Positions 16,502-23,997 of a stretch of 64,000 nucleotides of DNA are shown here, one piece after another. The notes beneath the pieces were generated by a model. It was given only the letters and a program-made list of their open reading frames with translations. It ran no database searches and was not told where the DNA came from. The translations under genes and the position numbers were made by a program. This DNA is from a virus, in the IMG/VR virus record IMGVR_UViG_3300034106_004008, positions 1-64,000 of that record. One strand, given 5' to 3'. Each line of letters opens with the position of its first letter. Positions within the stretch are counted from its first letter, which is position 1.

Positions 16502-17314
16502 TTAGTTAGCGAACTCCTCCGCCAAGTTCCACAGGCCTTTGTTAATCAGGACATTCATACGAATGTTGCTGATAGGGCGTGAAGCACGAGGCTTCTGCCC
16601 CTCGCCTTGATGTTGGAAGCCACCCTTGATGAGTTTCTCCTGAACTCGGTTGTAAACTCTCCACAAGTCAGGGCCATTGTCCTCAGGACGAACTGCTTTC
16701 AGGATTTCATCAACTGATACATTCTTCATTACTTTCTTGGTGTCCAAAGCGTTTGTCTTTGGGTTGATGTACTCAGGGAAGCGGATAGCGAATGCTCGCA
16801 TAGCGAACTCGGTTTGTGCCTCCTCACTCATAATCACACCCTCGAAGCGGTTGATTGTATTGAACACAGTTGGTAGGTTCTCAGTGATGTTGTTGATTAA
16901 TCCCTTAACCTCATCGAATGTTGTACCCATGTGACGAATACGGAACTTGTTGAATGTTTCATCAGCAACCACCAAGCCGTTCGAACAGATGATGCGGAAG
17001 ATACCCACATGAAAGTTCAATGAGGTTGTGCGGTCGTGAGAATTCACTAACAGGATTTCAGGAACATTCCCCTTAACACCCAGTGAACCGTAGTTGTCAT
17101 TACGGAAGCGCAACATGTGCTTTGTGGTTTCAGGGTTCTTCTTCGACTTTTGTTGCATAGCCGAGTGAACATCCCAACCCATTCCACCAAGACCGTCAAT
17201 GATTTCAGCGGTGGTCATGAATTGGTAGTGCTTTGACACACCGTCCTGAGCACCGTCTTCAGGCATACGGAAAGCCGCAGGTGCAAGTTCTTTGATTTTT
17301 TCGAGTTCGTACAT
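16502..17314 (-). CDS. DUF932-family phage protein (270 aa)
   Basis: The core HDRTTSLNFHVGIFRIICSN followed by GLVVADE is characteristic of DUF932 proteins of phages and plasmids. The length fits the family. Biochemical function is not established; the family often lies in early or replication-associated regions. Independent promoter and terminator. Confidence 0.85.
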   Translation of the reverse strand: MYELEKIKELAPAAFRMPEDGAQDGVSKHYQFMTTAEIIDGLGGMGWDVHSAMQQKSKKNPETTKHMLRFRNDNYGSLGVKGNVPEILLVNSHDRTTSLNFHVGIFRIICSNGLVVADETFNKFRIRHMGTTFDEVKGLINNITENLPTVFNTINRFEGVIMSEEAQTEFAMRAFAIRFPEYINPKTNALDTKKVMKNVSVDEILKAVRPEDNGPDLWRVYNRVQEKLIKGGFQHQGEGQKPRASRPISNIRMNVLINKGLWNLAEEFAN

Positions 17315-17339
17315 TTTATTTTGGTTTTTAATTATGATA

Positions 17340-17371
17340 CAAAGATAAGTGGAATAAATTTAATACGCAAA
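17340..17371 (-). promoter_or_regulatory. early-type promoter repeat
   Basis: GCGTATT variant, -7 TATCTTTG; start codon of the DUF932 gene 25 nt downstream. Confidence 0.8.
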
Positions 17372-17421
17372 CTTTTTTACATTTTTTTTTGATCCGATCC
17401 AGAATTCAGGAAAAGAGGGGA

Positions 17422-18039
17422 TTAACCCCTCTTCTGATATCCTATAACAGCGTCAAGAATTTCAACATGGTTGTCGGACACAACAATCTTTCCTCGGTCA
17501 TTGCTGTCCTCGCCAACCCATTCAATCTCGCCATTGAGTTTGATACCCCATGGCTCAAAGAAATGGGCGATAAGATACTGCAACCATTCGGTGTAGTGGT
17601 AAAACTTTTCGTTACCATCCCATGATAGTTCAGTACCATCCTCGTTAAGCACCCATTGCAACCAAAGACCTGGCTGTTTGATTTTATCAGCGTTGAGTTC
17701 GGTTTGTAATTTATCACGCAAAACCCAATCGCCTTTGTATTCTCCCCATCCAATCTCGCCACTGGCGCTGTTGTGGTCGATAACACTATCATCGCCATTC
17801 TGACCCTTGAAACCATCTGCCCCAACAAAGTATTCCCCTTTGAAACCATAGATATCGTCAGGGTTGTTCTTGTCTTTAGCAAATGGATTGCCATGTTCCC
17901 CTTTGTAGAGTTCCATGAGTTTGTTAACATCGCGTTTCATTCTGCGAGTGTCAGCGAGTTTATCCAAGTAGTTCTTCTCTACGATGGTCGCTGGTCGGCT
18001 CAAAGACAATGAGCCAAAGAAATCGGTTGAATATCCCAT
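17422..18039 (-). CDS. conserved phage hypothetical protein (205 aa)
   Basis: MGYSTDFFGSLSLSRPATIV and LDKLADTRRMKRDV resemble a conserved phage family of unknown function. A GxxGE(Y)F-type middle (YGFKGEYFVGADGFKG) is followed by an aromatic C-terminal half. Confidence 0.75.
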   Translation of the reverse strand: MGYSTDFFGSLSLSRPATIVEKNYLDKLADTRRMKRDVNKLMELYKGEHGNPFAKDKNNPDDIYGFKGEYFVGADGFKGQNGDDSVIDHNSASGEIGWGEYKGDWVLRDKLQTELNADKIKQPGLWLQWVLNEDGTELSWDGNEKFYHYTEWLQYLIAHFFEPWGIKLNGEIEWVGEDSNDRGKIVVSDNHVEILDAVIGYQKRG

Positions 18040-18061
18040 ATGTTTTTTGATTTTGTTGGTA

Positions 18062-18093
18062 CAAAGATAAGTGAAATAAATTTAATGTGCAAA
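18062..18093 (-). promoter_or_regulatory. early-type promoter repeat
   Basis: GCACATT variant, -7 TATCTTTG; start codon 22 nt downstream. Confidence 0.8.
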
Positions 18094-18095
18094 TT

Positions 18096-18674
18096 TTATT
18101 GCAAAAACTTTTCGAGGTTTGTGTTGTAAATCATTTCCCCCTCAACAAGTTTGGCTTTGATACCATCAACAACAACCTTGAAACGAGCATTACCGATACT
18201 CTTCACAACATCTTCAAGTGTCTTTGCACCTTTCCAAGATACTATCTTGTAATTGGTTGAACGAGGGTTACCATAAAGGATTGCTTTCTTTGTTTGGCGT
18301 TCAATACTTTTCATAAAGTTCAGGCGTTCACAAAGGAATTCAACTTGGCTGTCAAACCTGAAATCATCAGCAACCCAATCATTCTTACCATTGGGCATTT
18401 GCGGGTGCGGTTTGTTGTAATCATCAGCAACAAACTGGGCGAAGTTCTGCTCGGTCAGGAAGTCCTCAAATGATTTCATCATCGCTTTGTGCTTTGCATC
18501 GAAACCATAGGTACGAATGTCAGGGCAACCACCCCAACCATCATTGTTCAGGTAACCTACTTTCTTGTTGTCGAAGTAGATGTCGCAGAAGAAACCACCC
18601 AAGTCGTGTCCGAAGTTTTCTTTCACATTCTTGATTGACACTCGGTCAGTAATTGATTTTGGTAAAATATTCAT
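18096..18674 (-). CDS. hypothetical protein (192 aa)
   Basis: MNILPKSITDRVSIKNVKEN, basic, with GGCPDIRTYGFDAKHKAMM and a C-terminal VVVDGIKAKLVEGEMIYN. Its 3' end lies 2 nt from the next promoter. Unrecognised. Confidence 0.7.
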   Translation of the reverse strand: MNILPKSITDRVSIKNVKENFGHDLGGFFCDIYFDNKKVGYLNNDGWGGCPDIRTYGFDAKHKAMMKSFEDFLTEQNFAQFVADDYNKPHPQMPNGKNDWVADDFRFDSQVEFLCERLNFMKSIERQTKKAILYGNPRSTNYKIVSWKGAKTLEDVVKSIGNARFKVVVDGIKAKLVEGEMIYNTNLEKFLQ

Positions 18675-18696
18675 TTTGTTTTTGATTTTATGAATG

Positions 18697-18728
18697 CAAA
18701 GATAAATGAAATAAATTTAATATGCAAA
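18697..18728 (-). promoter_or_regulatory. early-type promoter repeat
   Basis: GCATATT variant, -7 TATCTTTG; start codon 22 nt downstream. Confidence 0.8.
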
Positions 18729-18741
18729 TTTTTTAAGAAAA

Positions 18742-18770
18742 AAAAAGCCCCCTGAATTGATCAGGAGGCT
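18742..18770 (-). terminator. intrinsic terminator
   Basis: AGCCTCCTGA and TCAGGGGGCT arms with a T8 run on the minus strand; ends the DUF4241-like gene. Confidence 0.8.
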
Positions 18771-18788
18771 CCAACCTAAAAACCCAAT

Positions 18789-19403
18789 TTAATCCTCATC
18801 GGTAGTTTCGTTCCAATCACCCCAATCCAAATCATCGTTATCCTCCTCATCATCGTTACCGATAAAGACAATGCAGAACGCAACATACTCACCCTCATCG
18901 TTCTTGATACCTGTGACTGCATAAGAGCCATCACCATATCCTGAAGAAGAAACAACACCATTTGGTAGGACACCCCAATTTTCTTCACCAAGTGTTAAAT
19001 GACAACAAGCACCATACCAAGCATCACCCTCGTTAGTACCCATTCCAAAGTCACCACCGAAGTCGTATTGTGGTAAATCTTTCGCACTATCATCTTTGCG
19101 ATAGTTGGCGTGGTCGAAGAAACCGAACTGACCACTATCAACACCCGCACTGAAAGGCATTTCGTGTCCACCACCATTCTCAATGGCTTTAACTATACTT
19201 GGGTCTTTGATAGCCGCTTCCAAGTTGTAAACCCAAAGACGAGCGATACGCTCACCCCAAGAGCCTTCATCGGAAGTTTCAATACCCGCTTCCCAATTTC
19301 CGTTTTTCACATTACTCACGATACCCTGACACCAAGTCGGGATTTCGTAACAAGGGTCGGAACACACCATTGTACCTGAAGTTACTTTGAATACTTTTGA
19401 CAT
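18789..19403 (-). CDS. DUF4241-like protein (204 aa)
   Basis: SGTMVCSDPCYEI, then VDSGQFGFFDHANY and SSSGYGDGSYAVTG match the conserved blocks of DUF4241. The C terminus is highly acidic (DDEEDNDDLDWGDW). Family function is unknown. Confidence 0.78.
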   Translation of the reverse strand: MSKVFKVTSGTMVCSDPCYEIPTWCQGIVSNVKNGNWEAGIETSDEGSWGERIARLWVYNLEAAIKDPSIVKAIENGGGHEMPFSAGVDSGQFGFFDHANYRKDDSAKDLPQYDFGGDFGMGTNEGDAWYGACCHLTLGEENWGVLPNGVVSSSGYGDGSYAVTGIKNDEGEYVAFCIVFIGNDDEEDNDDLDWGDWNETTDED

Positions 19404-19422
19404 ATTGTTTTGATTTAGGTTA

Positions 19423-19454
19423 CAAATATAAGTGTAATAAATTTAATTTGCAAG
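19423..19454 (-). promoter_or_regulatory. early-type promoter repeat overlapping the 19443 gene end
   Basis: CTTGCAAATTAAATTTATT, then -7 TATATTTG. It encodes the last residues and stop of the upstream gene (LAN then TAA). Confidence 0.8.
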
Positions 19455-19697
19455 TACTTGGGCATATTTTTTTGCAAATTCTTTAAGTTGCTCAGTTTCT
19501 TCCGCCGTTAACTCAGGAAGTTCTTCCTCGTTTGCAATTGTGATATCCCAGGAATCAAATCCAATGTTTATATCTTCCGATAAACAACAGGTGAGATTAG
19601 CCTCGTAGGTTTCACCGTTCTTGTCAAATTGTACATCAACGGCGATGTAAATTGTCCTACTCATAACCTCAAGGTTGGTTCCAACTAAAAGTTCCAT
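19443..19697 (-). CDS. acidic small protein (84 aa)
   Basis: ATG 19697 (MELLVGTNLEVMSRT). Beta-rich N-terminal part, then an acidic helix rich in Glu and Thr. Its C terminus LAN is encoded inside the next promoter repeat. Confidence 0.7.
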   Translation of the reverse strand: MELLVGTNLEVMSRTIYIAVDVQFDKNGETYEANLTCCLSEDINIGFDSWDITIANEEELPELTAEETEQLKEFAKKYAQVLAN

Positions 19698-19718
19698 ATT
19701 ATTTTGTTTTGATTGGGA

Positions 19719-19750
19719 CAAAGATAAGTATAATTTTTTTAACTTGCAAA
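19719..19750 (-). promoter_or_regulatory. early-type promoter repeat
   Basis: TTTGCAAGTTAAAAAAATT variant, -7 TATCTTTG; start codon 21 nt downstream. Confidence 0.8.
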
Positions 19751-19757
19751 TGTGAAT

Positions 19758-19865
19758 CTATCTTTTTTTGGATGAGGGTTTTGGCACACGGCCCTGTTTA
19801 GTTGTTGGTTTGCTTACATACTTGAATGTACTCTTCGTGATTTTTACTTTTACTGACTTAGACAT
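19758..19865 (-). CDS. basic microprotein (35 aa)
   Basis: MSKSVKVKITKSTFKYVSKP, then a Lys/Arg/Pro-rich tail ending KKR. Fills the gap between two promoter units. Upstream CACATTTGTAA could be a weak -7 element. A small nucleic-acid-binding peptide is possible. Confidence 0.45.
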   Translation of the reverse strand: MSKSVKVKITKSTFKYVSKPTTKQGRVPKPSSKKR

Positions 19866-19908
19866 ATGCTCTGTTATTAATTGATTTTACAAATGTGATA
19901 AAAAAAAA

Positions 19909-19932
19909 GGGAGATTTTAAAAACCTCCCCTT
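19909..19932 (-). terminator. intrinsic terminator
   Basis: GGGAGG and CCTCCC-like arms with a T run on the minus strand; ends the 19954 gene. Confidence 0.65.
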
Positions 19933-19953
19933 TGTGGAATGATAAGAGGAATA

Positions 19954-20577
19954 TTAATTGTGCATATCAATTTGAACCGCCCACCACTGCTCGGGGTTCT
20001 CCAAAGCCTGCGAGGGGTCGTTCGTGTGATTGACGACATCGTAGACATTACTCTCGAAAGAGAAATTATCATACTTTAAGTCACGATAGATACCTGCGTA
20101 GTACCCTGACATATCGTACTTGTCCGCACTATCTTTCTTGGCCTCAATCATTTTATTCCAAATGGTTTCAGCCTCCGCCACCATATCTTTCTTCCAATCC
20201 TGAATGACGGGAATGCAATCAGTCAACGGGAGACAATCATCCTCAAATCCGTCACTGATATAACTGCTGCGAGAATATGGGTTCTGACCTTTCCCGCCAA
20301 TGCTTTCCCAAATCTCTTGCAAACCCTGTGCTTGCTCCTCAACCATTTTGGTTGACAAGAATGGGCTATCCTCATTTGGATATGCTTGTTCGAAAAGAAC
20401 CTTTGCTTTCTCGTAGAAAGTTTTCGATAGGGTGTTCAGGTTACCGCTCCAACGGCCACCGATTACGAACCAATCCCATACATCGCCATCCCCATAGTGG
20501 TCAAGAAACTCGTTGGCTTGGCCAATGGCGTCATCGCGGTCATCCGCTTTTACTAATAAGATTACTCCTTTGTGCAT
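19954..20577 (-). CDS. conserved phage hypothetical protein (207 aa)
   Basis: MHKGVILLVKADDRDDAIGQ, then VWDWFVIGGRWSGNLNTL; the WDWFxIGGRWxG block recurs in phage hypotheticals. Acidic, Trp-rich. Function unknown. Confidence 0.72.
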   Translation of the reverse strand: MHKGVILLVKADDRDDAIGQANEFLDHYGDGDVWDWFVIGGRWSGNLNTLSKTFYEKAKVLFEQAYPNEDSPFLSTKMVEEQAQGLQEIWESIGGKGQNPYSRSSYISDGFEDDCLPLTDCIPVIQDWKKDMVAEAETIWNKMIEAKKDSADKYDMSGYYAGIYRDLKYDNFSFESNVYDVVNHTNDPSQALENPEQWWAVQIDMHN

Positions 20578-20602
20578 ATATTTTGTTTTTGATTTATGAA
20601 TA

Positions 20603-20634
20603 CAAATATAAATGGAAAAAATTTAATGTGCAAA
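20603..20634 (-). promoter_or_regulatory. early-type promoter repeat overlapping the 20623 gene end
   Basis: GCACATT variant, -7 TATATTTG; start codon 25 nt downstream. The upstream gene's FAH-stop is encoded within it. Confidence 0.8.
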
Positions 20635-20967
20635 TAATTTTTCAAGTGCAATTCTTCCATTCACCATGTTCTCAATCATGCCGCGAGATATCGTAGCTTC
20701 CTCACCCAACATCATATCAACATAGTCGTCAAGACAAATCCCTGCGCACCATGTGACGGTAGCTGTTCTAGATGTAACCTTCGTCACCTGATACCAAGCT
20801 CGACCGTCAGCGACAGGCCTGTAAAAGTAACGGTAAAGTAAGGGTTCACCTTTGGCTTCCTGAGCTTTGTCAATGTCCTGTAAATGTTTCAGGTTGATTT
20901 CAGAATTCTTGATGCACTTGTCGATGTCTGACCAATCATCAATTGGAGCTTGCTGTTTATATTTCAT
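20623..20967 (-). CDS. hypothetical protein (114 aa)
   Basis: ATG 20967 (MKYKQQAPIDDWSDIDKCI). Helical N-terminal part, then YRPVADGRAWYQVTKV. C-terminal FAH is encoded by the next promoter repeat. Confidence 0.68.
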   Translation of the reverse strand: MKYKQQAPIDDWSDIDKCIKNSEINLKHLQDIDKAQEAKGEPLLYRYFYRPVADGRAWYQVTKVTSRTATVTWCAGICLDDYVDMMLGEEATISRGMIENMVNGRIALEKLFAH

Positions 20968-20985
20968 TGCTTTTGATTTTGAATA

Positions 20986-21017
20986 CAAATGTAAATGTAA
21001 TTTTTTTAACCTGCAAA
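20986..21017 (-). promoter_or_regulatory. early-type promoter repeat
   Basis: TTTGCAGGTTAAAAAAATT, -7 TACATTTG; start codon 18 nt downstream. Confidence 0.78.
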
Positions 21018-21037
21018 TTTTTTTTTGTCTAATTTGC

Positions 21038-21066
21038 TTGACATTTATCTATTTTTTGTTTAATAT
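21038..21066 (+). promoter_or_regulatory. possible sigma70-like promoter
   Basis: TTGACA (21038-21043), 17-nt spacer, TAATAT (21061-21066), then ATG 8 nt later. This is enterobacterial-type spacing rather than the local repeat. Coincidence is possible in AT-rich DNA. Confidence 0.4.
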
Positions 21067-21073
21067 TGTGGAC

Positions 21074-21244
21074 ATGAAAAGAATTCTCATGACACTTGCA
21101 ATTGTCGCTTCAATGTTGACAGTTGTATCTTGCGGATCGGAATCCACCGAGTCAACAACAGCTACGGACTCAACCGCTGTTGTTACCGATACCACAAGCG
21201 TAGACACTACGAATGTTTCCACAACCACAGACTCGGTACAATAA
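21074..21244 (+). CDS. Ser/Thr-rich small lipoprotein (56 aa)
   Basis: MKRILMTLAIVASMLTVVSC is a lipoprotein signal (Cys20). The mature part is low-complexity Ser/Thr/Asp/Val, typical of a surface or periplasmic linker. It is the only plus-strand gene inside the minus-strand array and has its own terminator. Confidence 0.7.
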   Translation: MKRILMTLAIVASMLTVVSCGSESTESTTATDSTAVVTDTTSVDTTNVSTTTDSVQ

Positions 21245-21249
21245 AAAAT

Positions 21250-21280
21250 GAGGGGATGTAAAAGTCCCCTCTTTTTTTTA
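21250..21280 (+). terminator. intrinsic terminator
   Basis: GAGGGG and CCCCTC arms with a T8 run; ends the lipoprotein gene. Confidence 0.75.
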
Positions 21281-21562
21281 TATACAGGGTAAGAATTCAG
21301 ATGGTTTGAAACCATCCTTGTTCCACTTGAAGTTCTCAACGAGTTCCTTCGATACAGTGTGACTCGCTTCATTCCTTCCATCAAAACGATATTCTTCATT
21401 GGCGCAGTTCTCAAGCCATGCCAGACATAGTTTTGTGAATGACTGTTGAAGTGTGCGATGTTCCCTGTTCATTTCCTCAATGAATTCCTTCTCTTTGCTC
21501 GAGAAACTGTTCAGGTAATTGGTTACGGTTTCTACCGTTTCTTTTGCTGTGGGCTTTGACAT
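21278..21562 (-). CDS. helical hypothetical protein (94 aa)
   Basis: MSKPTAKETVETVTNYLNSF, predicted mostly helical, four cysteines. Convergent with the lipoprotein gene. Unrecognised. Confidence 0.68.
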   Translation of the reverse strand: MSKPTAKETVETVTNYLNSFSSKEKEFIEEMNREHRTLQQSFTKLCLAWLENCANEEYRFDGRNEASHTVSKELVENFKWNKDGFKPSEFLPCI

Positions 21563-21583
21563 ATTTGTTTTGATTTAATGATG

Positions 21584-21615
21584 CAAATATAAGTATAATT
21601 TTTTTAACCTGCAAA
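21584..21615 (-). promoter_or_regulatory. early-type promoter repeat
   Basis: TTTGCAGGTTAAAAAAATT, -7 TATATTTG; start codon 21 nt downstream. Confidence 0.8.
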
Positions 21616-21617
21616 TT

Positions 21618-21830
21618 TTATTCAGGAATTGGTGATAAAATTTCACCAGGTAGGATTGGATTGTCGTTCCAGTCCATCCAGACACAGTACTTGTTCCCGT
21701 TATATTCATAAAGAAATTCCTGAGACCCGTTTGATTGCATCTCATTCTCTTCGTTAACATCACAGGGCCACCTGTCGATCAGGTTTCCTTCTTCAACAAT
21801 ATGTGCTGTCAGGGCTTTACAGGTCGTCAT
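21618..21830 (-). CDS. small hypothetical protein (70 aa)
   Basis: ATG 21830 (MTTCKALTAHIVEEGNLIDR) is chosen because it overlaps the preceding gene by 14 nt in a coupled pair; the longer frame to 21902 overlaps by 86 nt. C-terminal half is Trp/Asn/Pro-rich. Confidence 0.6.
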   Translation of the reverse strand: MTTCKALTAHIVEEGNLIDRWPCDVNEENEMQSNGSQEFLYEYNGNKYCVWMDWNDNPILPGEILSPIPE

Positions 21831-22032
21831 AATCCTCGATTGAATTGGTTTCACACTCACCTGTTTCCGTATCAACATTAAAGGTGTTCTCAAAGTTCTC
21901 ACAATCTTTCACCAGTACATTCCAGTTTGGATTGTTCTGAATGTTTGCGATAAACTGCCTCGCGGCGTCTGTTGGGTTCTCCGCTTCGTATGTAAATGAA
22001 ATCACACACTCGTAAAATTTTGGTTTAGCCAT
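21817..22032 (-). CDS. small hypothetical protein (71 aa)
   Basis: ATG 22032 (MAKPKFYECVISFTYEAENP); acidic C terminus. First gene of a two-gene unit. Confidence 0.68.
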   Translation of the reverse strand: MAKPKFYECVISFTYEAENPTDAARQFIANIQNNPNWNVLVKDCENFENTFNVDTETGECETNSIEDYDDL

Positions 22033-22050
22033 TTCGTTTTGTTTTGAATG

Positions 22051-22082
22051 CAAATATAAATGAATTAAATTTAATGTGCAAA
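22051..22082 (-). promoter_or_regulatory. early-type promoter repeat
   Basis: GCACATT variant, -7 TATATTTG; start codon 18 nt downstream. Confidence 0.8.
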
Positions 22083-22125
22083 TCTGAAATCAACTTTTTT
22101 TGCTGTTGATCCTGGTATAATCAGA

Positions 22126-22148
22126 AAAGGAGACACTAGGTCTCCTCT
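22126..22148 (-). terminator. intrinsic hairpin
   Basis: GGAGAC(ACTAG)GTCTCC perfect stem downstream of the 22180 gene; the minus-strand T run is short. Confidence 0.55.
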
Positions 22149-22179
22149 TCATCATCAAAACAAAACATCACACAAAGAC

Positions 22180-22482
22180 TCACCTCATAGGTGCGGAATT
22201 AATTTGGTACCAAACATGCTCGTAAATCGCGACCATATCATCAGTGTCCAAATCCATGTAATCCCATACCTCACCTGTTTCGGTTTTAACGAATACTCCG
22301 CCGTTGTCGTAACCAATGGTTTCAACTTTCATCGTACCTTCTGCTGTCGATATGGCAATGCCTTCGTTCTTGCAGTTGTAAATGGCTGGCGGAATCGCGG
22401 GCTTAAGTAAAGCTTCGGTTTGTTGGGCTAGCCTCACCCGAATCTTGCCAACCTCTTCATTGAAATCAGTATAGTTTGTCAT
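22180..22482 (-). CDS. hypothetical protein (100 aa)
   Basis: ATG 22482 (MTNYTDFNEEVGKIRVRLAQ). Middle part is beta-rich (MKVETIGYDNGGVFVKTETG). Unrecognised. Confidence 0.68.
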   Translation of the reverse strand: MTNYTDFNEEVGKIRVRLAQQTEALLKPAIPPAIYNCKNEGIAISTAEGTMKVETIGYDNGGVFVKTETGEVWDYMDLDTDDMVAIYEHVWYQINSAPMR

Positions 22483-22491
22483 TGTGTTATG

Positions 22492-22523
22492 CAAATATAA
22501 GTGAATTTAATTTAACTCGCAAA
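22492..22523 (-). promoter_or_regulatory. early-type promoter repeat overlapping the 22512 gene end
   Basis: GCGAGTT variant, -7 TATATTTG; start codon only 9 nt downstream, the one spacing between the usual two classes. Confidence 0.78.
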
Positions 22524-22832
22524 CTTGTCTTCAAGTTTTTTCAACTCATTTTCGAATTCATCCATCATACTATCAGTATCAAACACAGGCTTCCCTGTTT
22601 CATCATCCTCATAGTAGTAAACACCAACCTGAATGCTCTCAGGGATTGCATTCTCGTCCTCGTCACGGACAACCTTGCGAACAAGCGGTTCGAGAATGTT
22701 TTCGAATTCATCCGTATTCAAAGTGGTCATATCCATTGGGAGTTTATCCTCAACAGCCATTTGAACAAGGGCTTCTTTTATTTTCAGGGCGTAGTTTGAA
22801 CATACAGCCGCTGTTCTCATTGATTTTTCCAT
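22512..22832 (-). CDS. acidic helical protein (106 aa)
   Basis: MEKSMRTAAVCSNYALKIKE; charged helix at the C terminus ending KFAS, where FAS-stop is encoded by the next promoter. Leaderless spacing to its own promoter. Confidence 0.7.
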   Translation of the reverse strand: MEKSMRTAAVCSNYALKIKEALVQMAVEDKLPMDMTTLNTDEFENILEPLVRKVVRDEDENAIPESIQVGVYYYEDDETGKPVFDTDSMMDEFENELKKLEDKFAS

Positions 22833-22836
22833 ACAG

Positions 22837-22868
22837 CAAAGATAAGTATAATTTTTTTAATGTGCAAA
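22837..22868 (-). promoter_or_regulatory. early-type promoter repeat, leaderless spacing
   Basis: GCACATT variant, -7 TATCTTTG; ATG exactly 4 nt downstream. Confidence 0.8.
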
Positions 22869-22886
22869 TTTGAATACAAAAAGATT

Positions 22887-23081
22887 TTAATTGTCGAATT
22901 CAGGGTCGTAGGGACATTCATTGTCGTACCAAATTTCCTCGATGTTTTCATTCAGTTCTTCCTGAACCTTCTGAATGAATTTAGGTCTGGCAGAATTCAA
23001 AATCTCTTCCTCACTTGCATTCTCATCCACGATGACTCTTGTCATCAGGGATATTGTAACCAGTTTTGCTACCTTACTCAT
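22887..23081 (-). CDS. small hypothetical protein (64 aa)
   Basis: MSKVAKLVTISLMTRVIVDE, then a helical acidic part. Overlaps the upstream gene by 4 nt. Confidence 0.65.
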   Translation of the reverse strand: MSKVAKLVTISLMTRVIVDENASEEEILNSARPKFIQKVQEELNENIEEIWYDNECPYDPEFDN

Positions 23082-23293
23082 ATCGCAACCTCCTCAATCT
23101 TGGTTAAGAAATAATCGTAGTAATCGTTGAAGATGTCTTGTGCTTCCTCTGTATAGATTGAGCAACCATTGTCCTCACGATACATTTCATCCTCATCCAC
23201 GATAAGACCCTTTGAGAACATCTCATCCTTTGTGGCTTCGTTGGCTAACTCACTTGCGAGTTCCAACTTGTTGATTTTAATAATATCTTCCAT
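23078..23293 (-). CDS. acidic small protein (71 aa)
   Basis: MEDIIKINKLELASELANEA; helical, acidic. First gene of a two-gene unit. Confidence 0.66.
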   Translation of the reverse strand: MEDIIKINKLELASELANEATKDEMFSKGLIVDEDEMYREDNGCSIYTEEAQDIFNDYYDYFLTKIEEVAI

Positions 23294-23312
23294 TGCGTTT
23301 TTGATTTGGAGG

Positions 23313-23344
23313 CAAATGTAAATGAAATAAATTTAATGTGCAAG
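23313..23344 (-). promoter_or_regulatory. early-type promoter repeat
   Basis: CTTGCACATTAAATTTATT, -7 TACATTTG; start codon 19 nt downstream. Confidence 0.8.
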
Positions 23345-23346
23345 TA

Positions 23347-23646
23347 TTAAAACATTTTTTCTTTCAACTCATTCGCTTTAGCGTAGTGCTTCTCAATTTG
23401 CTTCGCGAAACTAACCAACCTTGCTTTGGTTTTGGCGTATGCAAAGAACTGGCACATCTCACTATCAAACTTAATACCGCTACAATTCACATTGCGTTTA
23501 ACGGCTTCTTCGAAATCGTATGCACTTTCATATTTATGTCCGATGACCTCGGCTTTGGGAAAGCCCGTTATCGTCCATTCAGCCCCGTCCCAATCACCTT
23601 TATAGATTGACAGACCGATACTCGTGTTTATGTCTTTTGTTTTCAT
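23347..23646 (-). CDS. hypothetical protein (99 aa)
   Basis: ATG 23646 (MKTKDINTSIGLSIYKGDWD). Basic helical C terminus. Its stop is next to the following promoter. Unrecognised. Confidence 0.68.
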   Translation of the reverse strand: MKTKDINTSIGLSIYKGDWDGAEWTITGFPKAEVIGHKYESAYDFEEAVKRNVNCSGIKFDSEMCQFFAYAKTKARLVSFAKQIEKHYAKANELKEKMF

Positions 23647-23650
23647 GTTG

Positions 23651-23682
23651 CGAATGTACATACAATATTTTTAACCCGCAAA
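23651..23682 (-). promoter_or_regulatory. early-type promoter repeat, altered -7
   Basis: TTTGCGGGTTAAAAATATT, then TACATTCG in place of TAnnTTTG; ATG 4 nt downstream. The upstream part is nearly identical to the promoter at 23881. Confidence 0.65.
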
Positions 23683-23862
23683 CTTTTTTACATCCATCAA
23701 CTGATTAATTTGCGAGAGCGATGCTTTAAGAAATAATTGTCTGAATACCTGTTCATCCATACAAACCCCATTGATGATATATTCCATTGTTTCCCCATCC
23801 ACATCAATAGCTAATAGATGTTCGATAATGTGGTCTGCTGATGATTTTTGATTTAAATCCAT
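23671..23862 (-). CDS. small hypothetical protein (63 aa)
   Basis: ATG 23862 (MDLNQKSSADHIIEHLLAID). Helical; C-terminal KKFAG is encoded by the next promoter repeat. Confidence 0.65.
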   Translation of the reverse strand: MDLNQKSSADHIIEHLLAIDVDGETMEYIINGVCMDEQVFRQLFLKASLSQINQLMDVKKFAG

Positions 23863-23880
23863 TTTAATTGTTTTGTAATA

Positions 23881-23912
23881 CAAATGTACATACAATATTT
23901 TTAACCCGCAAA
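23881..23912 (-). promoter_or_regulatory. early-type promoter repeat at the divergence point
   Basis: TTTGCGGGTTAAAAATATT, -7 TACATTTG; start codon 18 nt downstream. Faces away from the plus-strand array. Confidence 0.75.
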
Positions 23913-23945
23913 CTTTTTTACAAAAAAATTTTTTTTACAGTAAAA

Positions 23946-23977
23946 TTTGCAAGTTAAATTTATCACACTTATATTTG
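23946..23977 (+). promoter_or_regulatory. early-type promoter repeat, first of the plus array
   Basis: GCAAGTT variant, -7 TATATTTG; start codon of the SprT-like gene 20 nt downstream. Confidence 0.8.
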
Positions 23978-23997
23978 CATCATCAAAAAACAAAGCA

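Noticed and set aside
11520-20380. GGTTCGA-like words as tRNA T-arms
   Set aside because: No acceptor, D-arm or anticodon-arm pairing could be fitted around any of them.
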